Of a stretch of 17,354 nucleotides of DNA, positions 1-8,259 are shown piece after piece. The position numbers and the translations under genes were made by a program. The notes beneath the pieces are model-generated. The model made no database searches and was not told where the DNA came from. It worked only from the letters and a program-made list of their open reading frames with translations. Origin of the DNA: Bacteroidales bacterium GP4 (GTDB lineage: Bacteria > Bacteroidota > Bacteroidia > Bacteroidales > Muribaculaceae). The stretch lies in assembly GCA_001701065.1 (NCBI GenBank), contig DAAL01000079.1, positions 15,869 through 33,222 of the forward strand. The letters are read 5' to 3'. Each line of letters opens with the position of its first letter. Position 1 is the first letter of the stretch.

Positions 1-2088
1 CGCCACTTTCATCACATCGGCTACAAGTATGTTCATAATCTGCGGCGAATGCGCGCCAAGCACCTTGCGCACGGCTATCTCCTTGCGTCGACGCTGCACT
101 TCGTCGCCCACAAATCCGGTCAACCCCATAAAAGTGATGAAAATGAGTATCACGGAAGCGAGAGTCACCGAGTCGCGGAACTTCTTGATGTCACTGTAAG
201 AGGTTTTATACAGATTGGTCATAAGCTGAAATTCTATGTGGGCATCGGGGAAGATGGTGTTTATCTCTTCGTTTAGCTTTGCTATGTTCGCATCGTAAGG
301 AGCCTTAAGCTTTACATTGATTATGTTGAATTGGAATGGATAATTATTATTGCCATAGCCTATAATTAGCGGCTCTTCTTCACCGTATCCGAAACTGAAG
401 TCAAGATCTTCAATAACTCCGGTAATGTTAAAATCGCCGTAATACTCTGTCGGGATTCTTTCCCCGATTGCGTCCTCCGGGGATAACTTCATCTCCTTTA
501 TAAATGCACGGTTTACTAAAATGTCTCTGTCGGCTTGCTGTTTTTTCCCTTTTACCAATTCTATATCATAAGTGTCAATGAAAGCACTGTCGGCGAAACT
601 TAACAAGAATGGAAAACGACGGGGAGAGACCCATTGCATTTCATGTGAATCGAAGAACAGCCATGACGATTTCGACTCGGATTCGACATAGGGCAGGCTG
701 TTGAGTGCGACGGATATCGCATTATTGCTCTCCGGAGTCGTTGCCCAGTTATCGGCAAGAGCTATAGGCTCGGGGTTGAACGCACGTTCACGGTTTAGTA
801 TATAGTTATATTGAACAGCCATTGTCACCAATAATCCGCAAGTGAAGGCAACACCGGTGTATTCGATGAACAGAAGCACTCTTTTCCATGAATTTTTGCG
901 CTCACGGAATGTGCGGAATACCTGAGTGACCGGAATTTTGGAGAAAATGTATCCCGGCAAGACTCCGCCTATCAACAGTATCACAAATAGGATTCCGCCT
1001 ATGATCCATATGCGGTCGCCGCTTATAAGAGAACTTATCGGGGTGGACACAAGCTCTTCGAGATAGTCGGGAATCAGTAACACCACTGCCGCCGCTACAG
1101 CAAGCGAGAGGGCAAGAATGACAGCGGTTTCCCAAAGGAACATACCGAATACTGACAGTGCCGATGCGCCGTTGCACTTCTGCACTCCTATGACTTTTGC
1201 CCGTCGGCTAAGTGATGACAAGGACAGCAGCACATAGTTCAATGAAGCTATAAGAATCAGAGCTGCGGCAAGTGTCCCCATGATTGTGCACATACGTTTA
1301 GTGTCTTCGTTATTCTTAACGTACTCATGCAACGGGCGTGCGATAGCTCCGAAGTATTCGTTATCTCTTATGGGGCGGCTTGGGCGGATGGCGCGTTCTA
1401 TCATTGCATCTAATTGCTCATCGCTGATAGGCTTTTTGAGCCTTAGGAAGCCTTCCCAGCAGTTGCCGCCTAAATTCCAGTACTGAGTTGCCTTATTGAT
1501 GGAGAAAATCATGTCGGGACGCACTGATGAATTTTCCGGAATGGTCTCGTAGATTCCTCGTATTATATAGGTGTTTTTGGTATAGTCGTCAAATGACTTT
1601 CCTATGGGGTTTTCGTCGTGGTATAATTTGTCGACGGTTTCTTTGCTGATGAACACATTATTGGGATCGGCTAATGATGAAGCGTCACCTTCCAGCAGGT
1701 TCACGCCCAAAGTGCGGAACACATCTTCATCAGCCGCCCATCCGTTTATATCGTGACGGTCGGAACCTATGTAGATAGTGCCGACAAATGTTCCGTTAAA
1801 CAGTGTGGTGGAGCATTCTATCTCTTCAGGATAGGCTTCGGCTATGAGCCGTTGGATGTCGCCCACCGAGCGTGGTTGTGGATCGGCATCTTCTGACGAA
1901 CCCCATTTTATCCATATCTGATAGAGGTTTTTGTAATCACGGAATCCGGTATCGTAACTTCTGAGAAACGCTATGCGTGTAAGAAGCAGGCTGCACATCA
2001 TTATGGCAAGTCCCAACGACACGACTTTTATAATTGTTGTGCCTTTGTTGCGCCAAAGAGTGCGTAGTACATAGAAAAACTGTTTCAT
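1..2088 (-). CDS. MacB/FtsX-type ABC transporter permease, 3' end cut by window edge
   Basis: This is an open frame of 696 codons from ATG at 2088 with no stop before the left edge, so the C-terminus is missing. It encodes an inner-membrane permease of the FtsX/MacB superfamily, which works with a separate ATPase in export or envelope remodelling. The product starts MKQFFYVLRTLWRNKG. A first membrane helix lies near residues 18-40, followed by a MacB_PCD-like periplasmic domain, about four helices between 265 and 425, a second periplasmic domain, and another helix near 650-672. The hallmark cytoplasmic motif RRRKEIAVRKVLGA follows that last helix. A degenerate copy (RRAKVIGVQKCNGA) ends the first half, which shows the duplicated-unit layout common in Bacteroidota permeases of about 780-800 residues. 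The final helices are therefore expected beyond the edge. It is divergent from an NtrC-type regulator and has a consensus sigma-54 promoter, so that regulator is the likely activator. The substrate is unknown. Confidence 0.9.
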   Translation of the reverse strand, partial: MKQFFYVLRTLWRNKGTTIIKVVSLGLAIMMCSLLLTRIAFLRSYDTGFRDYKNLYQIWIKWGSSEDADPQPRSVGDIQRLIAEAYPEEIECSTTLFNGTFVGTIYIGSDRHDINGWAADEDVFRTLGVNLLEGDASSLADPNNVFISKETVDKLYHDENPIGKSFDDYTKNTYIIRGIYETIPENSSVRPDMIFSINKATQYWNLGGNCWEGFLRLKKPISDEQLDAMIERAIRPSRPIRDNEYFGAIARPLHEYVKNNEDTKRMCTIMGTLAAALILIASLNYVLLSLSSLSRRAKVIGVQKCNGASALSVFGMFLWETAVILALSLAVAAAVVLLIPDYLEELVSTPISSLISGDRIWIIGGILFVILLIGGVLPGYIFSKIPVTQVFRTFRERKNSWKRVLLFIEYTGVAFTCGLLVTMAVQYNYILNRERAFNPEPIALADNWATTPESNNAISVALNSLPYVESESKSSWLFFDSHEMQWVSPRRFPFLLSFADSAFIDTYDIELVKGKKQQADRDILVNRAFIKEMKLSPEDAIGERIPTEYYGDFNITGVIEDLDFSFGYGEEEPLIIGYGNNNYPFQFNIINVKLKAPYDANIAKLNEEINTIFPDAHIEFQLMTNLYKTSYSDIKKFRDSVTLASVILIFITFMGLTGFVGDEVQRRRKEIAVRKVLGAHSPQIMNILVADVMKVA

Positions 2089-2124
2089 TGTCAAAAAAAA
2101 TTATGAATTATCGCTATAATAACG

Positions 2125-2142
2125 TGCAAATACCGTGCCAAA
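2125..2142 (-). promoter_or_regulatory. sigma-54 (-24/-12) promoter for the ABC permease
   Basis: On the minus strand this reads TTTGGCACGGTATTTGCA. It matches the established sigma-54 consensus TGGCACG-N4-TTGCW at every defined position. The GG of the -24 element is at 2139-2138 and the GC of the -12 element is at 2127-2126, with the required 10 bases between them. Transcription should begin near 2114, giving a leader of about 26 bases before the ATG at 2088. The divergent neighbour is a sigma-54-dependent activator, which supports function. I judged this by eye and did no genome-wide scoring. Confidence 0.88.
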
Positions 2143-2193
2143 GTGCTATATGGTTGGTGGAGAGTTGGTTGAGGAGAGGGGAGAGATTTTGAG

Positions 2194-2250
2194 GTGTAAA
2201 AAAATCATACAGATGTGTAAAATTTTTATATTATGCCTCTTTATAAAATT
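2194..2250. promoter_or_regulatory. candidate enhancer (activator-binding) region for the sigma-54 promoter
   Basis: Two direct copies of GTGTAAAA start at 2194 and 2215, 21 bp apart (two helical turns). Beside them is an AT-rich dyad, TTTTATA (2224-2230) and TATAAAA (2242-2248). These elements lie about 80-135 bp upstream of the predicted permease start site, the usual distance for NtrC-type activator sites. They also sit just upstream of the regulator gene, so autoregulation is possible. Which of these elements, if any, binds the regulator is inference. The rest of the 2089-2297 gap holds a GA-rich stretch (2158-2186) with no clear motif. Confidence 0.4.
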
Positions 2251-2285
2251 AAACTGCGGAGTTAGCGGGATATTATAATTTTTTG

Positions 2286-2293
2286 TAGTTTTG
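2286..2293 (+). promoter_or_regulatory. -7-like element (TAGTTTTG) abutting the start codon of the sigma-54 activator gene
   Basis: TAGTTTTG matches the Bacteroidota -7 consensus TAnnTTTG and ends only 4 bases before the ATG at 2298. If used, transcription would begin at or within a few bases of the start codon, giving a leaderless message. No convincing TTTG -33 box lies 19-21 bases upstream. The same 8-mer with the same 4-base spacing precedes the TPR gene at 6211. Confidence 0.4.
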
Positions 2294-2297
2294 CGGT

Positions 2298-3629
2298 ATG
2301 GCACGATATGATACCCTTCTCGTAGTAGATGATAATAAAGGAGTCCTGACGGCTGTAACGCTGTTGTTGAAACCTTACTTCGCTAAAATCATAACTCTCG
2401 CATCGCCTGTGAGGATAGAGGAAATCATGCGGAGTGAGAGACCTTGTTGTGTGTTGCTCGACATGAATTTCCAAGCCGGCATCAATAACGGTAATGAAGG
2501 TATATTCTGGCTTAAACGCATTAAGCAATTGTCGCCTTCGACTCCTGTGGTGCTGTTGACGGCTTATGCTGACATTGACCTGGCTATAAACGGCATGAAA
2601 AACGGCGCATCCCATCTCATCGTGAAGCCGTGGAGCAATGAAAAGCTTGTGGACACTGTTATTGACACAGTAAAGAAGGATAAGCCCCGTCAGTCGAAGC
2701 CGCAGCATGAACAGCCCGACATGCTTTGGGGAAAATCGCCTGCAATGCGCAGGCTACGTGAAATGGTGGAAAAAATATCGCCCACCGATGCCAATGTGCT
2801 GATATCGGGTGAGAACGGCACAGGTAAGGAAGTACTTGCACGTGCCATCCACAGGCGGTCGCTCCGTTTCGAGAAACCTATGGTGAGTGTCGACATGGGC
2901 GCGATAGCTGAGTCGTTGTTTGAAGGCGAATTGTTCGGACACAAGAAAGGAGCGTTCACCGGAGCCACGGCTGACCGCGCAGGGAAGTTTGAGGCAGCCT
3001 CAGGCGGCACGCTTTTCATGGATGAGATAGGCAATCTGCCGTCCCATCTGCAGTCGAAGCTTCTTGCCGTGCTCCAAACCCGCACAGTGACGCGCCTTGG
3101 CACCAATAACCCCATAGACATCGACATCAGGCTGATATGCGCCACTAACTGCGACTTGCCGCAGATGGTGGTACAGGGCACATTCCGCGAGGACCTTCTC
3201 TACCGTATAAACACCATCCATCTTGAATTGCCGCCGCTGCGGGAGCGGAAGGAGGACATCCCGGAGTTTGCGATGATGTTTCTCGGCAAGTTCTCGCAAA
3301 AGTATAACCGTGTCATCACGTCGATAAGCGACGAGGCAATGTCAATGCTTACATCCCACAACTGGTACGGCAATGTACGTGAACTTGAACACACTCTTGA
3401 AAAAGCGGTGATACTGTGTGAAAAGGATGTGATAGAGCCGTCGTGCGTGTCGCTCAGCCGCCAGGTGCGTCGGGAGTCGATAAAGGACCTTTGCACGATT
3501 GACGACATGGAACGGTGGATGATAAAAGAGGCGTTGGCGCAGTACGGAAGTAATCTGAGCGCGGTTGCGGCAAGACTGGGAATCACCCGTCAGACTTTAT
3601 ATAATAAAATGAGAAAGTATAATATCTGA
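2298..3629 (+). CDS. NtrC-family sigma-54-dependent response regulator
   Basis: This 443-residue, three-domain transcription activator has an N-terminal receiver domain (about 5-125) with acidic pair D11/D12, phospho-acceptor D55 in CVLLDMNF, T88 and K110. The central AAA+ sigma-54 activation domain (about 143-375) has Walker A GENGTGKE at 171-178, the sigma-54 contact loop GAFTGA at 218-223, Walker B TLFMDE ending at 243, and FREDLLYR at 296-303 near the arginine finger. A Fis-type helix-turn-helix sits at about 405-440 (NLSAVAARLGITRQTLYNKM). All key residues are present, so it should be an ATP-driven activator switched on by phosphorylation. The start is fixed: an in-frame TAG lies 12 bases upstream and the receiver domain begins at residue 5. 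Its stop overlaps the kinase ATG by one base (TGATG), a translationally coupled operon. The likely target is the divergent permease gene with its sigma-54 promoter. Confidence 0.95.
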   Translation: MARYDTLLVVDDNKGVLTAVTLLLKPYFAKIITLASPVRIEEIMRSERPCCVLLDMNFQAGINNGNEGIFWLKRIKQLSPSTPVVLLTAYADIDLAINGMKNGASHLIVKPWSNEKLVDTVIDTVKKDKPRQSKPQHEQPDMLWGKSPAMRRLREMVEKISPTDANVLISGENGTGKEVLARAIHRRSLRFEKPMVSVDMGAIAESLFEGELFGHKKGAFTGATADRAGKFEAASGGTLFMDEIGNLPSHLQSKLLAVLQTRTVTRLGTNNPIDIDIRLICATNCDLPQMVVQGTFREDLLYRINTIHLELPPLRERKEDIPEFAMMFLGKFSQKYNRVITSISDEAMSMLTSHNWYGNVRELEHTLEKAVILCEKDVIEPSCVSLSRQVRRESIKDLCTIDDMERWMIKEALAQYGSNLSAVAARLGITRQTLYNKMRKYNI

Positions 3630-4852
3630 TGTGGTGGTGTGTGCTTTTATTAGTGGTGGTTGTGGCGTTGTGCATCAAAATAGTCAGGCTGCAGCATTCC
3701 AATGACGAAAAAATCGAGCTATTGCTCGGAGCGGTGAAAAACGGCGATCTATCACTGCGTTTTCCCGATGACAGAAGAGGCTCACATGATAAAAATGTGA
3801 ACCGGATGCTTAATGAGATATCCGCGATTCTCCACACGGCACGGAAAAATGTGGAAACAAGAGAGCGTTTTCTGGAAGTCGTGCTTAACTATGTGGATTC
3901 GGGGATTTTCGTTTATGACGAGTCGGGGAGTGTCGTGCGCCGGAATGACGCGGTGGTGAGGATGCTCGACATTGATGTGTTCACCCACATCAATCAACTC
4001 AAGCCGTGTTACTGCGCCCTATACGATGTCATAGGGCGATTGTCGGTCGACCATAGCGATAAAGTGAAACTGCTTATAGGCAAGAAGGAGGTGACAATAG
4101 GCGTGAACTGTTCCCGGCTTGAAATAGGCGATGTGGATTACACAATAGTAACGCTCAATGACATCGACAAGCACCTTGAAGCAAAGGAGTTGGAGGCGTG
4201 GAGCAAGCTCACGAGGGTGCTGATACATGAAATAATGAATTCGCTGACTCCTGTCATCTCGATAAGCGAAACCATCATGAAAAGCGACGAGGCTTATCCG
4301 CCATCGCTGAAAGAGGGATTGACGGCGATAAACGGCATGAGCCTTGACTTGTTGAATTTTGTGAAATCCTATCGTGAGTTTACCCAACTGCCTCCTCCTG
4401 TACCCAGGATATTCGTAGTCAGGGAACTCTTGGACCGCATGGCTGTGCTCGGAAAGCAATACGCCGGCGGTAATGACGTTACGATAACGGTCGATGACTG
4501 CGCCGATGACCTGATGCTGTACGCCGACGAGAATCATGTGGCGCGGGTGTGCCTTAACATTATTAAGAACGGCATAGAGAGCATGGAAAATCAAGCCGGA
4601 GGTGCCATTCATCTTGCCGCTTATAGCCAGGACGGCAATAATGTGAAGATAGAAATATCCAATAACGGTCCTGTGATACCGGAAGAGGAACGTGACAACG
4701 TATTTGTGCCGTTCTATACCACAAAAGCGCAAGGCAACGGAGTGGGGCTGAGCCTTAGCCGCAGCATAATGAAAGCCAACGGCGGCTCCCTTTACCTGAA
4801 ATCCTACGATGAGGATTCTCTTACCGTGTTTGTGCTGTCATTTGACTCGTGA
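3629..4852 (+). CDS. NtrB-like sensor histidine kinase with one N-terminal membrane helix
   Basis: This 407-residue kinase is the presumed phosphodonor of the preceding regulator. A single hydrophobic helix (about 5-19) is followed at once by a charged, cytoplasmic-looking region. There is no second helix and so no periplasmic sensor domain. Residues 25-75 look like a coiled linker, and 80-180 look PAS-like (LNYVDSGIFVYDESGSVVRRNDA). The dimerisation box has H200 in LIHEIMNSLTPVISIS, the HExxN/T pattern expected for kinase and phosphatase activity. The ATPase domain shows an N box around N310/N314 (LNIIKNGIESM), G1 near 344-348 (SNNGP), an F box PFYTTK at 361-366, and G2 GNGVGLSLS at 369-377. 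All catalytic boxes are intact. The input signal is probably intracellular or membrane-derived. The stop codon abuts that of the converging NADH dehydrogenase gene. Confidence 0.93.
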   Translation: MWWCVLLLVVVVALCIKIVRLQHSNDEKIELLLGAVKNGDLSLRFPDDRRGSHDKNVNRMLNEISAILHTARKNVETRERFLEVVLNYVDSGIFVYDESGSVVRRNDAVVRMLDIDVFTHINQLKPCYCALYDVIGRLSVDHSDKVKLLIGKKEVTIGVNCSRLEIGDVDYTIVTLNDIDKHLEAKELEAWSKLTRVLIHEIMNSLTPVISISETIMKSDEAYPPSLKEGLTAINGMSLDLLNFVKSYREFTQLPPPVPRIFVVRELLDRMAVLGKQYAGGNDVTITVDDCADDLMLYADENHVARVCLNIIKNGIESMENQAGGAIHLAAYSQDGNNVKIEISNNGPVIPEEERDNVFVPFYTTKAQGNGVGLSLSRSIMKANGGSLYLKSYDEDSLTVFVLSFDS

Positions 4853-6127
4853 CTACGGTCGGAGCACGGGACGTGCCGGGTATTTGCTTGCCCTTAACAA
4901 CAACCTCAGTGAAGTGGGGTAGGTGAAGTAAGCCCACATCCAGTTCGTGAGCACGACCGCCTTGTTTCTCATGCCGAGGATGGAGATGAGGTGGACAAAC
5001 ATCCATGCGAACCATGCTGGAAATCCCGACAGATGCATCCGGTGGAGATCGGCGACAGCCTTGTTTCGACCGATGGTAGCCATTGAGCCTTTATCGTTAT
5101 ACTTGAAAGCGTGGGTCCACTTGCCGCTGTTGAGGTTTTTGGCGAGGGTGCGCGCCTGCTGTATCGCCACTTGAGCCAACTGCGGGCATCCACGGGGATA
5201 AAAGTCGTCGGCATGATAAGATATATCGCCTATTACGTACACATCGTCCACTCCCTCGGCACGGTTGAACTCGTCAACCAAGTATCGGTTGCCAGGACCT
5301 TTCTTTAGTTCGCCTCCGGTGATGTTGAAACTTTCGGCTGTGACCCCGGCTGTCCATATCAGCATTCCTGCCTCGATGGTGCTACCATCAGAGAAAGTGA
5401 CAATGTCGTTTTCGTAGCTTGTCATGTTCTTTTGGAGATGTACATTGACGCAAAGTTTCTTAAGCGCTTTCAGCGCGTCGCGTGACGCTTCTTCGCTCAT
5501 AGTGCGCAGCACTCGGTCTGACCCTTCCACAAGTGTCACATTCACTTCCTCCTCCTTTATGAGCGGATACTCTCGCCGCAGGATGTAACGTTTCATCTCA
5601 CCTATGGCACCGGCTATCTCCACTCCTGTGGGACCTGCGCCTATCACTACGAAACTGAGCAGCTTGTGGCGTTGCGCATCCGATTTCGACAGACTTGCCA
5701 CTTCAAGACGGTCAAGGATGGCATTGCGGCACCGCATAGCTTCCCCCATGCTCTTAAGTGTGTACACCCGGTCTTTTAACTGAGGCATATTGAAAAAATT
5801 GTTGGTGGTTCCGGCGGCTATCACCAGTTTGTCGTAATGCAGTGTCTCGTATTGTGTCGTTACCAGTTTCTTTTCTATGTCAATGGAACTGACTTCGCCC
5901 ATGTGGTAGCCCGGCTCCTCTTTCAGTTTGTGCACTTCCCGTCGGAACGGAAAGGATATGCTTGCCGGCTCCAGTCCTGACGATGCCACTTGGTAGAACA
6001 GCGGAGGGAAACAATTGTAGTTGTTACGGTCGACAAGCGTCACATCATAAGCGTTGCGGTCAATCTTCCGCATCAAGTTTATACCCGCAAATCCTCCCCC
6101 TATTATCAATAATTTCTTCTTGTCCAT
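4853..6127 (-). CDS. ndh: type II NADH:quinone oxidoreductase (NDH-2)
   Basis: This 424-residue FAD enzyme transfers electrons from NADH to the quinone pool at the inner face of the cytoplasmic membrane without pumping protons. The FAD-binding Rossmann motif GGGFAG is at 10-15, with the acidic ribose ligand in LVDRNNYN (31-38). The NADH-binding motif GAGPTG is at 163-168 with E170. The second FAD motif YVIGD ends at D301. AQVAIQQ (318-324) matches the family's AQxAxQ quinone-site signature. The C-terminal 55 residues contain amphipathic and aromatic-rich stretches (FPAWFAWMFVHLISIL, NWMWAYFTY), as expected for membrane attachment. Length is typical. Upstream (6128-6198) I see only AT-rich sequence with a 12-bp palindrome at 6144-6155 and no good minus-strand -7 box. 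It is divergent from the TPR gene and convergent with the kinase gene with zero intergenic bases. Confidence 0.95.
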   Translation of the reverse strand: MDKKKLLIIGGGFAGINLMRKIDRNAYDVTLVDRNNYNCFPPLFYQVASSGLEPASISFPFRREVHKLKEEPGYHMGEVSSIDIEKKLVTTQYETLHYDKLVIAAGTTNNFFNMPQLKDRVYTLKSMGEAMRCRNAILDRLEVASLSKSDAQRHKLLSFVVIGAGPTGVEIAGAIGEMKRYILRREYPLIKEEEVNVTLVEGSDRVLRTMSEEASRDALKALKKLCVNVHLQKNMTSYENDIVTFSDGSTIEAGMLIWTAGVTAESFNITGGELKKGPGNRYLVDEFNRAEGVDDVYVIGDISYHADDFYPRGCPQLAQVAIQQARTLAKNLNSGKWTHAFKYNDKGSMATIGRNKAVADLHRMHLSGFPAWFAWMFVHLISILGMRNKAVVLTNWMWAYFTYPTSLRLLLRASKYPARPVLRP

Positions 6128-6198
6128 AGAAGTAAGATGTTATTTTTTATAAAAATCTTAAATATTAGAATTTAATGCTGTAACTTTACGAGACAAAG

Positions 6199-6206
6199 TA
6201 GTTTTG
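6199..6206 (+). promoter_or_regulatory. -7-like element (TAGTTTTG) abutting the start codon of the TPR gene
   Basis: TAGTTTTG fits the TAnnTTTG -7 consensus and, as at 2286, ends 4 bases before the ATG (6211). The box contains an in-frame TAG, and a TGA follows at 6205, so no upstream start is possible. A start site this close would make the message leaderless or nearly so. No clear -33 TTTG box is visible at the normal distance. Confidence 0.4.
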
Positions 6207-6210
6207 AATC

Positions 6211-8226
6211 ATGTCACATATAAGATATATACCTTTTTTCCTGCTGTTATGTTCACTGTTTTCGCAGGAAATTAAGGCGCAGATAAATGCTGAACAAGTG
6301 ATGAGGGTGGGGCAGAACACGCTCTATATGGAGGATTATGTGCTGTCAATACAGTATTTTAATCAAGCCATATCGGCTAAGCCTTGGCTTGCTCAGCCTT
6401 ACTTCTACCGTGCCATAGCCAAGTTAAGCCTTGACGATTACCGGGGAGCCGAAGAGGATGCCACCCTTGCCATTGAACGCAATCCATTCATAACCAATGC
6501 TTACGAGGTGAGAGGTGTGGCGCGGCAGAATCTCGGCGATCCCAAAGGTGCTATCGAGGATTATGAGAAAGCACTGGAGCAACTTCCGGAAAACAAGGGA
6601 GTGCTTTTCAACAAAGCGCTTGCCGAGGAAGAGATGAAGGATTACGCAGCCGCCGACAAGACCTACGAAACTCTGTTGAGGATATTCCCTCGTTACGACA
6701 ATGGCTATGTGGGACGTGCCAAGCTGAATCTCGCCAAGGGCGACACCGTGCAGGCGTTGAATGACATAAACAAGGCGATAGAGCTTAACAAGAACGCCAC
6801 TAACGCTTATGTGATGAGAGCCGACATAGCCATTAACTCCGAGAAAAACTATAAGGACGCGCTGAAGGACATGGACATGGCTATAAAGCTGCAGCCGCAG
6901 TATTCGGGATATTTCATTAACCGTGCATTCCTACGTTACAATCTCGATGACTATTTCGGAGCGATGGCTGACTACGATTACGCCATTCAGCTTGACCCTC
7001 TGAATAAAGCGGCATTGTTCAACCGTGGACTATTGCGCGCCGAGGTGCATGACAACAACAAAGCTATTGATGATTTCACCAAAGTACTTAACCTGGAGCC
7101 TGACAATTACCATGCTCTGTACAACCGTGCTATCCTGTATAAGGAAATAGCTAACTACAAAGGCTCCAATCAGGACTTGAACAAAGTGATAGAGGCGTTC
7201 CCTGATTTCGCCAACGCTTATTTCCTTAGAAGCGAGAACTACCGCCTGATGGGCGACCGTGTGCACGGCGAACAGGACTACAAAAAATCGCTTGCGCTCT
7301 CCAAGGCACCGGTGAACGAGGATGGCGGCAATTCCGAAGAAGGCGAAGACGGCAAGAAAGTGGAGACTTCGGAGGATGTAGCCAACAGATTCACATCGTT
7401 GCTTACCATAAGCAATAACGCCAATGTGAAAGAGGAATACCACAACACTAACATCCGCGGCAGAGTCCAGGACCAGAACATAGTGGTGGAGGTGGAGCCG
7501 CCGTTTACATTGAGTTACTATGTGGTGTCGACCGAGCTTAAGGAAGTGCCTTATTATATAAAGGAGATTGACGACCTTAACGCCACACGCATGTTGAGGT
7601 TCCTGGTGATGGTGACCAACCATGTGCCTACTATAAATGACGAGGACGAGTTTGCCAAGCATTTTGCGTCGATTGAATACTACAATTCTTACTTGTCGTC
7701 CCATCAGCCGAGGGCAGTCGATTATTTCGGAAGGGCTATGGACTACTTCACCTTGCGCAACTACAAGGCGGCAATTGAAGACCTTGACAAAGCTATCGAA
7801 TTGACTCCTGATTTCACTCTTGCTTACTTCCTGCGCTCCAATGCACGCTTGCACAACAGCCAATTGGAATCGCTTGGCAACGACACGTCCATGCCTAAGA
7901 ACATGGGTCTGGCTCCAAAGTCCAATTCCGTGCTGACCGCCGAGGCTCTTGACGACATAAATAAGGTGATAGAACTGTCGCCGCGCATGGCGTTTGCCCA
8001 CTACAACAAGGGTAACATACTTGTCTACAACAATGACTACACTTCGGCAATAAGCGCATATACCAAAGCTATAGAGTTGAAGCCTGACCTGGGCGAAGCT
8101 TACTATAACCGAGGGTATCTGTATCTTAAACTCGGTAACCGTGAAGCCGGTATAGCCGACCTCAGTAAGGCAGGCGAACTTGGCGTAGTCCCGAGCTATA
8201 ACCTCTTGAAGCGCATGACCCGATAA
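6211..8226 (+). CDS. secreted TPR-repeat protein
   Basis: This 671-residue protein has an N-terminal signal peptide (hydrophobic core FFLLLCSLF, likely cleavage after residue 23 in EIKA/QIN). There is no clear lipobox, so it is probably periplasmic. Residues about 27-365 form a long array of tetratricopeptide repeats, with recurring patterns such as A.xYxRG/xxxxxLxDYxxAxxDYxxAIxLxP. An acidic, low-complexity linker (about 367-392) leads to a middle domain of about 110 residues that I do not recognise (about 393-500). A second TPR block follows (about 505-665), ending YYNRGYLYLKLGNREAGIADLSKAGELG. TPR arrays scaffold protein-protein interactions; the partner here is unknown. It appears monocistronic: NDH-2 is divergent on one side, and a 107-bp gap with its own promoter-like element follows. 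Confidence 0.9.
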   Translation: MSHIRYIPFFLLLCSLFSQEIKAQINAEQVMRVGQNTLYMEDYVLSIQYFNQAISAKPWLAQPYFYRAIAKLSLDDYRGAEEDATLAIERNPFITNAYEVRGVARQNLGDPKGAIEDYEKALEQLPENKGVLFNKALAEEEMKDYAAADKTYETLLRIFPRYDNGYVGRAKLNLAKGDTVQALNDINKAIELNKNATNAYVMRADIAINSEKNYKDALKDMDMAIKLQPQYSGYFINRAFLRYNLDDYFGAMADYDYAIQLDPLNKAALFNRGLLRAEVHDNNKAIDDFTKVLNLEPDNYHALYNRAILYKEIANYKGSNQDLNKVIEAFPDFANAYFLRSENYRLMGDRVHGEQDYKKSLALSKAPVNEDGGNSEEGEDGKKVETSEDVANRFTSLLTISNNANVKEEYHNTNIRGRVQDQNIVVEVEPPFTLSYYVVSTELKEVPYYIKEIDDLNATRMLRFLVMVTNHVPTINDEDEFAKHFASIEYYNSYLSSHQPRAVDYFGRAMDYFTLRNYKAAIEDLDKAIELTPDFTLAYFLRSNARLHNSQLESLGNDTSMPKNMGLAPKSNSVLTAEALDDINKVIELSPRMAFAHYNKGNILVYNNDYTSAISAYTKAIELKPDLGEAYYNRGYLYLKLGNREAGIADLSKAGELGVVPSYNLLKRMTR

Positions 8227-8259
8227 ACGTAAACATAAAAATATGTACAAAAATGAATG

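Noticed and set aside
49..1486. Short open frames on both strands in the first 1.5 kb
   Set aside because: They are antisense or out-of-frame to the continuous 696-codon permease frame on the minus strand, which has clear FtsX motifs.
2299..2305. TGGCACG on the plus strand at the regulator start codon as a sigma-54 -24 element
   Set aside because: Four bases later the sequence is GATA, not TTGCW, so the -12 half is absent. It is simply the first codons of the gene.
4019..4732. 237-codon minus-strand open frame opposite the kinase
   Set aside because: It overlaps the intact catalytic boxes of the histidine kinase on the plus strand, and its own product has no motif.
7030..8250. 406-codon minus-strand open frame opposite the TPR gene
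   Set aside because: It is the antisense shadow of the repeat-rich TPR frame. Its product has no recognisable domain, and the plus-strand protein has a signal peptide and regular TPRs.
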